Shown: positions 1 to 5,600 of the stretch, piece after piece
Layout: each line of letters opens with the position of its first letter
Position numbering within the stretch: the first letter of the stretch is position 1
Origin: Moraxellaceae bacterium
GTDB lineage: Bacteria > Pseudomonadota > Gammaproteobacteria > Pseudomonadales > Moraxellaceae
DNA: 7,057 nt
Assembly: GCA_021156385.1 (NCBI GenBank)
Contig: JAJNDL010000058.1
Span: 1-7,057, forward strand
Direction: 5' to 3'
Notes under the pieces: model-generated
What the model was told of the DNA's origin: nothing
What the model saw: the letters and a program-made list of their open reading frames with translations, nothing else
Databases searched by the model: none
Position numbers and translations under genes: made by a program

Positions 1-81
1 CAGGAAGGTCAGGATGTAGTCGCCGCGCTCCTCGAAGAGCACGTAGCTCCATGGCTGCTGGACGATGATGCGTTGCGTCAT
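1..81 (-). CDS. Hypothetical protein, N-terminal fragment cut by the window edge
   Basis: Only the first 27 codons are visible. The product begins MTQRIIVQQPWSYVLFEERG and continues DYILTFL to the window edge. I do not recognise the family. The start is the ATG at 81-79, supported by an AGGGG Shine-Dalgarno-like run at 93-89 with a 7-base spacer. The fragment shows no signal peptide or membrane segment; it alternates hydrophobic and charged residues, as a soluble beta-rich fold would. It lies 87 bases downstream of ybdD on the same strand and could be the third gene of the cstA-ybdD unit. The reading frame is also open upstream as far as the ybdD stop codon, with an in-frame ATG-ATG pair at 159-154, so a longer N terminus is formally possible. 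The good ribosome-binding site favours the shorter start. Confidence 0.55.
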   Translation of the reverse strand, partial: MTQRIIVQQPWSYVLFEERGDYILTFL

Positions 82-168
82 GCGACGGCCCCTGCGGGTG
101 TGATTCTGTTTCTTGTGGAGTGGAGTGGAGTGCGGCGCTTCACCACACCGCCACATCATGTCGCCGGC
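82..168. other. Gap between ybdD and the downstream gene
   Basis: This is 87 bases (29 codons) with no convincing rho-independent terminator and no clear promoter. Read on the minus strand in the ybdD frame, it contains no stop codon. It holds a short GTGGA tandem repeat (115-132) and the ribosome-binding site of the downstream gene (89-93). Lack of a terminator is compatible with read-through transcription from ybdD into the next gene. Confidence 0.5.
115..132. repeat. Pentanucleotide tandem repeat (GTGGA)3 plus GTG
   Basis: Three perfect copies of GTGGA followed by a partial GTG occupy 18 bases on the plus strand, inside the ybdD/downstream-gene gap. It is short and could be chance. The unit length is not a multiple of three, so any change in copy number would shift the frame of a read-through product from ybdD. 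Confidence 0.6.
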
Positions 169-363
169 TCAGCAGGGGCACTTGCCCGTGCCCTTGCCGG
201 CGTACCGTGCCTCCATGCGCGCCCGCACGAAGGCCTCGCGCGACAGCGGCTCGTGCTCCGGATGCACGCTGCGCATGTGCGCCACGTAGCGCTCGTAGTC
301 GGGCACGCCCACCATGAGCGCGCCGCCTTCCTTCAGCTGCCGCCAGATCGCCTGCAGGCTCAT
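169..363 (-). CDS. ybdD: YbdD/YjiX-family small protein (DUF466), CstA partner
   Basis: This is a 64-residue cytoplasmic protein of the YbdD/YjiX family (PF04328), whose members are encoded directly behind CstA or BtsT and are needed for, or modulate, their transport activity. Recognisable family features are the VPDYERYVAHM core (residues 20-30), a HPEHEPLSREAF segment (36-45 region), RARMEARY (47-54) and a glycine/lysine-rich C terminus ending in cysteines. E. coli members end in CC; this one ends CPC, spelled TGC CCC TGC before TGA. Length matches the family. The ATG at 363-361 overlaps the cstA stop (ATGA), and a GGAGGG ribosome-binding site lies 6 bases upstream, so translation is likely coupled to cstA. 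The terminal TGA is the only stop separating this frame from the downstream gene. Family assignment is firm; the molecular role is known only loosely. Confidence 0.93.
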   Translation of the reverse strand: MSLQAIWRQLKEGGALMVGVPDYERYVAHMRSVHPEHEPLSREAFVRARMEARYAGKGTGKCPC

Positions 364-2441
364 GCCACGCCCTCCGGTGCTTCCGGCGCGGGACCGCGGT
401 ACTCCGGCCCGACTTCCTGCGCCGTCACCCGCGGGTTGCGCCAGGCATCGCGCATGGCGCGCGCCGCGAACACGAACATGGCGAGCAATACCGCCATGAA
501 CACCGAGCACAGCGCGGCGTTGGTGTAGTCGTTGACGATGACCTGCTGCATCTGCTCCAGGCTCTTGGCCGGCGCCAGCACTTCGCCCTGCGCCAGCGCG
601 GCACTGAACTTCTCGGCATGCGCCAGGAAGCCGATGCGGGGATTCTCGTGGAAGAGCTTCTGCCAGCTCGCCGTGAGCGTGATGACGAGCACGACGCAGG
701 CCGGCGCCAGCGTCACCCAGGCGAACTTCTCGCGCTTCATCTTGATCAGGATGGTCGAGGCGAGCAGCAGCGCGATGCCGGCCAGCATCTGGTTGGCGAT
801 GCCGAAGAGCGGCCACAGCGAATTGATGCCGCCGAGCGGATCCACCACGCCCTGGTAGAGGAACCAGCCCCAGCCGCCGACGCAGATCGCGGTGGCGACG
901 AGGTTGGGCAGCAGCGCGCCGGTCTGCGCCAGCGGCGCGTGCGCCATGCCCATCAGGTCCTGGATCATGAAGCGGCCGACGCGGGTGCCGGCGTCGATGG
1001 TGGTGAGGATGAAGAGCGCCTCGAAGAGGATGGCGAAGTGGTACCAGAACGCCATCATCGCGCTGCCGCCGATCACGCTGGAAAGGATGTGCGCCATGCC
1101 GACGGCCAGCGTCGGCGCGCCGCCGGCGCGCGAGAGGATGGTGCCCTCGCCGATGTCGCTGGCCGTCTGCGCCAGCATCTCCGGCGTGATCACGAAGCCC
1201 CAGGTCGAGATGGCCTGCGCCGCCGACTCCACCGTGGTGCCGATCAGCGCCGCCGGTGCATTCATGGCGAAGTAGACGCCGGGCTCCAGCACGCAGGCCG
1301 CGATCATGGCGCTGACCGCCACCATCGACTCGGTGAGCATGGCGCCGTAGCCGATGAAGCGCGCATTGGATTCGCGGTCCAGCATCTTGGGCGTGGTGCC
1401 GGAGGAGACCAGGGCATGGAAGCCGCTTACCGCGCCACAGGCCAGCGTGATGAAGAGGAAGGGGAAGAGCGAGCCGGCGAACACCGGACCGGTGCCGTCG
1501 ATGAACTTGGTCAGCGCCGGCATCTGCAGCTGCGGCTGCACGATCACGATGCCGAGCAGCAGGCCGACGATGGTGCCGATCTTGAGGAAGGTGGACAGAT
1601 AATCGCGCGGCGCGAGCAGGAACCACACCGGCAGCACGGAGGCGACGAAGCCGTAGCCGATCATCCACAGCGCGATGGTTTCGCCCTTCAGCGTGAAGAA
1701 CGGTCCCCAGTAGGGATCGGCGGCGACGTGGCCGCCGGCCCAGATGGAAAGCATGAGCAGCACGAAGCCGATCACCGAGATCTCGCCGATGCGCCCCGGG
1801 CGCACATAGCGCATGTAGAGGCCCATGAAGATGGCGATGGGCATGGTGGCGGCGATGGTGAACATGCCCCAGGGCGAGTGCGCCAGCGCCTTCACCACGA
1901 CGAGCGCGAGCACCGCGAGCAGGATGATCATGATGGCGAGGATGCCGATGCTGGCGACGATGCCGGGCAGCGTGCCCATCTCGCTCTTGATCATGTCGCC
2001 GAGCGAGCGGCCGTCGCGGCGCGTGGACGCGAAGAGGATGATGAAGTCCTGCACGGCGCCGGCAAAGACGACGCCGGCGAGGATCCACAGCGTGCCCGGC
2101 AGGTAGCCCATCTGCGCGGCGAGCACCGGGCCGATCAGGGGACCGGCGCCGGCGATGGCGGCGAAGTGGTGGCCGAAGAGCACGAAGCGGTCGGTGGGCA
2201 CGAAGTCGAGGCCGTCGTTGCGGCGCACGGCGGGCGTGGTGCGCGTATCGTCGAGCTGCAGCACGCGCGTCGCGATGAAGAGGCTGTAGAAGCGGTAGGC
2301 GATGAGGTAGACGCAGAGCGCGGCCACCACCAGCCAGAGGGCGTTGATGGATTCGCCGCGGTGCAGGGCGAGCACGCCGAGCGCGACGGCGCCGGTGAGC
2401 GCCACCAGGGTCCAGGACAGTTTCTGCTTGAGTGAGGTCAT
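360..2441 (-). CDS. cstA: CstA/BtsT-family carbon starvation (pyruvate) transporter
   Basis: This is a 693-residue inner-membrane transporter of the CstA family (PF02554 with the C-terminal CstA_5TM domain). E. coli CstA is about 701 residues, so this is full length. Family members import pyruvate, probably with protons; peptide uptake has also been proposed. Hydrophobic segments run through most of the chain. Conserved blocks include RGESINALW (28-36), NDGLDFVPTD (75-84), FGHHFAAIAGAGPLIGP (89-105), RRDGRSLG (141-148), CGAVSGFHALVSSGTTPKML (335-354), RAGGAPTLAVGMA (438-450), DAGTR (483-487) and DPLGGINSLWPLFGIANQM (534-552). The start aligns with the E. coli N terminus, and no other Met occurs before residue 111. 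Residues 60-160 look CstA-like, while DPYWGP (242-247), ARFIGYGAML (360-369) and the NDYTNA stretch (637-642) recall its paralogue BtsT, so the exact subfamily is uncertain. There is no evident Shine-Dalgarno sequence. Confidence 0.96.
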   Translation of the reverse strand: MTSLKQKLSWTLVALTGAVALGVLALHRGESINALWLVVAALCVYLIAYRFYSLFIATRVLQLDDTRTTPAVRRNDGLDFVPTDRFVLFGHHFAAIAGAGPLIGPVLAAQMGYLPGTLWILAGVVFAGAVQDFIILFASTRRDGRSLGDMIKSEMGTLPGIVASIGILAIMIILLAVLALVVVKALAHSPWGMFTIAATMPIAIFMGLYMRYVRPGRIGEISVIGFVLLMLSIWAGGHVAADPYWGPFFTLKGETIALWMIGYGFVASVLPVWFLLAPRDYLSTFLKIGTIVGLLLGIVIVQPQLQMPALTKFIDGTGPVFAGSLFPFLFITLACGAVSGFHALVSSGTTPKMLDRESNARFIGYGAMLTESMVAVSAMIAACVLEPGVYFAMNAPAALIGTTVESAAQAISTWGFVITPEMLAQTASDIGEGTILSRAGGAPTLAVGMAHILSSVIGGSAMMAFWYHFAILFEALFILTTIDAGTRVGRFMIQDLMGMAHAPLAQTGALLPNLVATAICVGGWGWFLYQGVVDPLGGINSLWPLFGIANQMLAGIALLLASTILIKMKREKFAWVTLAPACVVLVITLTASWQKLFHENPRIGFLAHAEKFSAALAQGEVLAPAKSLEQMQQVIVNDYTNAALCSVFMAVLLAMFVFAARAMRDAWRNPRVTAQEVGPEYRGPAPEAPEGVA
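370..375 (-). promoter_or_regulatory. Strong ribosome-binding site for ybdD inside the cstA 3' end
   Basis: Minus-strand GGAGGG lies 6 bases before the ybdD ATG and within the last codons of cstA (…PEGVA-stop). It is a near-ideal Shine-Dalgarno sequence. With the ATGA overlap it fixes the ybdD start and suggests terminating ribosomes re-initiate there. cstA itself has no comparable site. Confidence 0.75.
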
Positions 2442-2446
2442 GACGG

Positions 2447-2456
2447 CCGTTTTCGG
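2447..2456. promoter_or_regulatory. Palindromic element CCGAAAACGG, cstA-proximal copy
   Basis: The minus strand reads CCG-AAAA-CGG, an inverted repeat with a 4-base A tract in otherwise GC-rich DNA. It ends 5 bases before the cstA ATG, so it covers the position where a ribosome-binding site should be. An identical copy lies 75 bases upstream. A regulator operator is the natural reading, but this is inference. Confidence 0.4.
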
Positions 2457-2472
2457 GTTCTTGTCGGGCGGT

Positions 2473-2488
2473 GGCGGCGGGCGCCGCC
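2473..2488. repeat. GC-only inverted repeat in the cstA leader
   Basis: Two perfect 6-base arms (2473-2478 and 2483-2488, GGCGGC/GCCGCC) surround a 4-base loop. It lies between the candidate cstA -10 and the start codon, so it could form a hairpin in or near the mRNA leader. No U tract follows on the minus strand, so it is not a standard terminator. In DNA this rich in G and C it may be chance. Confidence 0.4.
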
Positions 2489-2491
2489 GCT

Positions 2492-2521
2492 GATATTCCC
2501 CGCTGCCCCGCACGCCGGCAA
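2492..2521 (-). promoter_or_regulatory. Weak candidate cstA promoter
   Basis: On the minus strand, TTGCCG (2521-2516, four of six matches to the -35 consensus) is followed after 18 bases by AATATC (2497-2492, a poor -10 but the most AT-rich hexamer nearby). Transcription would begin near 2485 and give a leader of about 45 bases. The match is weak and other promoters are possible. Confidence 0.22.
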
Positions 2522-2531
2522 CCGTTTTCGG
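2522..2531. promoter_or_regulatory. Palindromic element CCGAAAACGG, distal copy
   Basis: This is identical in sequence and orientation to the copy at 2447-2456, starting 75 bases away (about seven helical turns). It directly abuts the candidate cstA -35 hexamer (2516-2521) on its upstream side, a position where an activator could contact RNA polymerase. The function is inferred only. Confidence 0.4.
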
Positions 2532-2573
2532 CCAGGCGCCGCAACGTCGTCGCCGTTTCGCTGCCGCGCGTGG

Positions 2574-2607
2574 TACCCGGCCTACCGGGCATGCCGGGCC
2601 ATGGGTA
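2574..2607. repeat. Interrupted inverted repeat upstream of the macroglobulin gene
   Basis: The arms TACCC-GGCC (2574-2582) and GGCC-AT-GGGTA (2597-2607) are complementary apart from a 2-base bulge. They enclose a perfect 8-base palindrome GGCATGCC (2588-2595). The right half also carries near-tandem CCGGGC(C)ATG units at 2585-2593 and 2594-2603. It sits about 80 bases before the macroglobulin start and could be an operator or leader hairpin. No function is established. Confidence 0.35.
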
Positions 2608-2687
2608 AAGTCGGCTCCCACAACAACACTCCCGCCACCGGCCTGCCGGCCGTTTGCAGGGCCCTTGCCTGCCGCCCCGAGCATCAC

Positions 2688-5600
2688 ATGGAACGTCCCT
2701 CCCGCTTTCTCGCCTTCCTGAAATCCGTCTTCGCCGCCCTCTTCGGCCGCCTGAGCTGGCAGCCGCCGGCCTGGCTGGCCGGGGCAGGCTCTGCCACCGC
2801 CGGCGGCGTGCAGCAGGCGCGCCGCCATTGGCGCGCGCTCGCCGCCGTGCTCGTGCTGGGCGGCGGCCTCTGGGCCGGCTATCCGTACATCAAGAAGTGG
2901 CTGGTCGGCATCATCCCGGACCGGCCGGAGCTGCACGAGGTGACGGTGCAGCTCACGCCGCCGCCGCGCACCGTGGTCGAGGAGGAGAAGGGGCCGAACC
3001 CGCTGGTGCTGGAGTTCTCGCGGCCGGCGGCGCCGCTGGCCGGCATCGGCAAGCCCGCGGCGGACGTGAAGCTCGCGCCCGCGCATCCCGGCCGCTGGGT
3101 ATGGGTCACCGATGCCCGCCTGGAATTCCAGCCGGCGCAGGACTGGCCGGTGGGCGCGGCCTTTGAAATCGAGATCGGCAAGAAGGCACTGGCCGCACAC
3201 GTGACGCTGGACGAGCGCGAGTACGAGTTCCGTTCCGCGGCCTTCGTCGCCCGCGTGCAGTCCGCCGAGTTCTACCAGGACCCGGTGCAGGCCGGCGTCC
3301 GCAAGGCCGTGTTCGAACTCGAGTTCACACACCCGGTGCAGCCGGCGGAACTCGAGAAGCACCTGCGCCTGCAGTACGGCGGCAGTGTCGGCACGCTGTT
3401 CGGCCTCAACCAGGAGGCCCTGCCGTACTCCGTCGTCTACGACAAGTACCGCGTCCGCGCCAGCGTGCAGTCGATGTCGCTGCCCATTCCCGAGGAACCG
3501 CGCACCATCGAGCTGCACATCGCCGAAGGCATGCGGGCGCAGCGCGGCGGCCCCGGCCTCGCCGCGGCGCTGGTGCATGCCGTGCCGCTGCCCGGGCTCT
3601 ACAGCCTGGCCATCGAGCGCATGGAGGACACCATCGTCACCGGCGAAGACGGCGATCCCGAGCACGTGCTGCAGATCCAGGCCAACATGCCGGTGCACGA
3701 GCGCGAGATGGCGCGCGCCCTCAGCGCCTGGGTGCTGCCGCCGCGCTCCGAGATCAAGGGCGGCAAGGAAGACGACTGGGACGACATCGACGAGATCACC
3801 GACGCCGTGCTCAACCAGTCCGCGTCGCTCGCGCTCGCCGCCATTCCGCAGGAGCGCGAGACGGGCGAAGCGCATGCCTTCCGCTTCACCGCCGACCCAG
3901 GCCGGCAGATCTTCATCCGCGTCGCCAAGGGTCTCACCGGTGTCGGCGGCTTCCGCATGGGCACGGTGCAGCAGAGCCTGCTGCGCGTGCGCGCCTATGC
4001 GCCGGAACTCACCATCATGAGCCGCGGCGCGTTGCTCGCGCTGGACGGCGAGAAGAAGCTCCCGCTGCTGGTGCGCGACCTGCCGGGCGTGCACGTCGAG
4101 ATCGCGCGCGTGCTGCCGCAGCAGCTGCATGCGCTGGTGACGCAGAGCGACGGCGCCTTCACGCAGCCGGACTTCTACGGCCGCCTCACCCCGGACGACC
4201 TGAGCGAGCGTTTCGAACGCAGCATTCCGCTGAAACTGAAGCCCGGCAAGACCCACTACGAGCCGCTGGATTTCGGCGAGTACCTGCACAACGGCGCCGG
4301 CGAGAAGCGCGGCATCTTCCTGCTCAGCGTGCGCGGCTGGGAGCCGGGCAAGTCCCCCGAGACGGAGCGCTCGCCCTGGCAGGGCCGCGAGTACGACTAC
4401 GAGGAATACTACGAGGGCGACGGCGAGGAAGAGCGCCGCACCATCGACCCGTCGACCATGAAGGACCGCCGCCTCGTCATCGTCACCGACCTCGGCTTCC
4501 TGCTGAAGCGCGGCACCGACGGCGCCGAGGACGTGTTCGTGCAGTCCCTGGGCAGCGGCAACCCGGTGGCCGATGCCACCGTGGAAGTCTGGGGCCGCAA
4601 CGGCCTCGTCATCGCCGCGCAGCGCACCGATGCCGACGGCCACGCGCGCCTGCCCAACCTGAGCAGCCTGAAGCGCGAGAAGCGCGCCGTGATGATCGCG
4701 GTGCGCAAGGGCGACGACCTGTCCTTCATGCCGCTCGGCCGCGGCGACCGCAACCTCGACATGTCGCGCTTCGACGTCGGCGGCGCCTACACTCGCGGCC
4801 TGCCCAACCAGACCCGCGCCTACCTCTTCTCCGACCGCGGCATCTACCGGCCCGGCGACACCATCCGCATCGGCGCCATCGTGAAGAGCGCGGACTGGAC
4901 GCAGGCGACGCGCGACCTGCCGCTGGAGGCGGAGATCATCGATGCGCGCGGCCTCGTCGCCAAGCGCGAGCCGGTCACTGTCGGCGCCGCCGGCATGCTC
5001 GAGATCGCCTACACCACCTTCGATTACTCGCCCACCGGCAACTACACCATCAACCTCAACCTCGCGCGCAAGCGCGGCAGCAGCGCGGAAGGCGGCACCG
5101 ACCTCACGCCGCTGACGCTGGGCTCGGTGGCGGTGAAGGTGCAGGAGTTCCAGCCCGACCGCATGAAGCTCAGCGCGCGCCTCTCCCGCGAATCGCTGGA
5201 CGGCTGGGTGCATCCGCGCGATCTGGCCGCCACGGTCAACGTGCAGAACCTCTTCGGCACGCCGGCGCCCGACCGCCGCGTCGAGGCGAAGCTGACGCTG
5301 CGTCCGGCCTATCCCTCCTTCCGCAAGTACCCGGACTACGCCTTCTTCGACCCGCAGCGCGCGAAGCAGGAATTCACGCAGGACCTGGAGACGAAGACTT
5401 CTGATGCGCAGGGCAACGTGACGCTGGACCTCGGCCTCGACAACTACGGCCAAGCCACCTACCAGCTGCACCTGCTGGTGAAGGCCTTCGAGCCGGAAGG
5501 CGGACGCAACGTCGCCGCGGAAGTCGGCACCCTGGTCTCCGACCTGCCCTGGCTGGTCGGCTTCAAGGCCGACGGCAACCTCGACTACGTCGACCGCGGC

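Larger units (their letters stand above)
2442..2687. other. Divergent intergenic region between cstA and the macroglobulin gene
   Basis: These 246 GC-rich bases must hold both divergent promoters. They contain two identical CCGTTTTCGG elements (2447-2456, 2522-2531), two weaker same-orientation CCGTTT copies (2553-2560, 2650-2655), a GC hairpin (2473-2488), a GC-rich dyad (2574-2607) and short tandem repeats around 2585-2603. I found no E. coli-type CRP site (TGTGA-N6-TCACA). No convincing sigma-70 promoter is visible toward the macroglobulin gene. Confidence 0.7.

Noticed and set aside
82..168. A rho-independent terminator after ybdD.
   Set aside because: No stable stem followed by a U tract could be found on the minus strand; possible pairings were short and interrupted.
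618..2435. A 605-codon plus-strand open frame opposite cstA.
   Set aside because: The product is a low-complexity, His/Asp/Arg/Glu-rich translation typical of an antisense shadow. The cstA frame is unmistakable by homology.
364..2592. A minus-strand open frame continuous with ybdD but extending far upstream through cstA in another frame.
   Set aside because: Only its last 64 codons match the YbdD family. The rest is an out-of-frame Arg/Ala/His-rich reading of cstA.
2442..2687. An E. coli-like CRP site controlling cstA.
   Set aside because: No TGTGA-N6-TCACA or close variant was found on either strand of the intergenic region.
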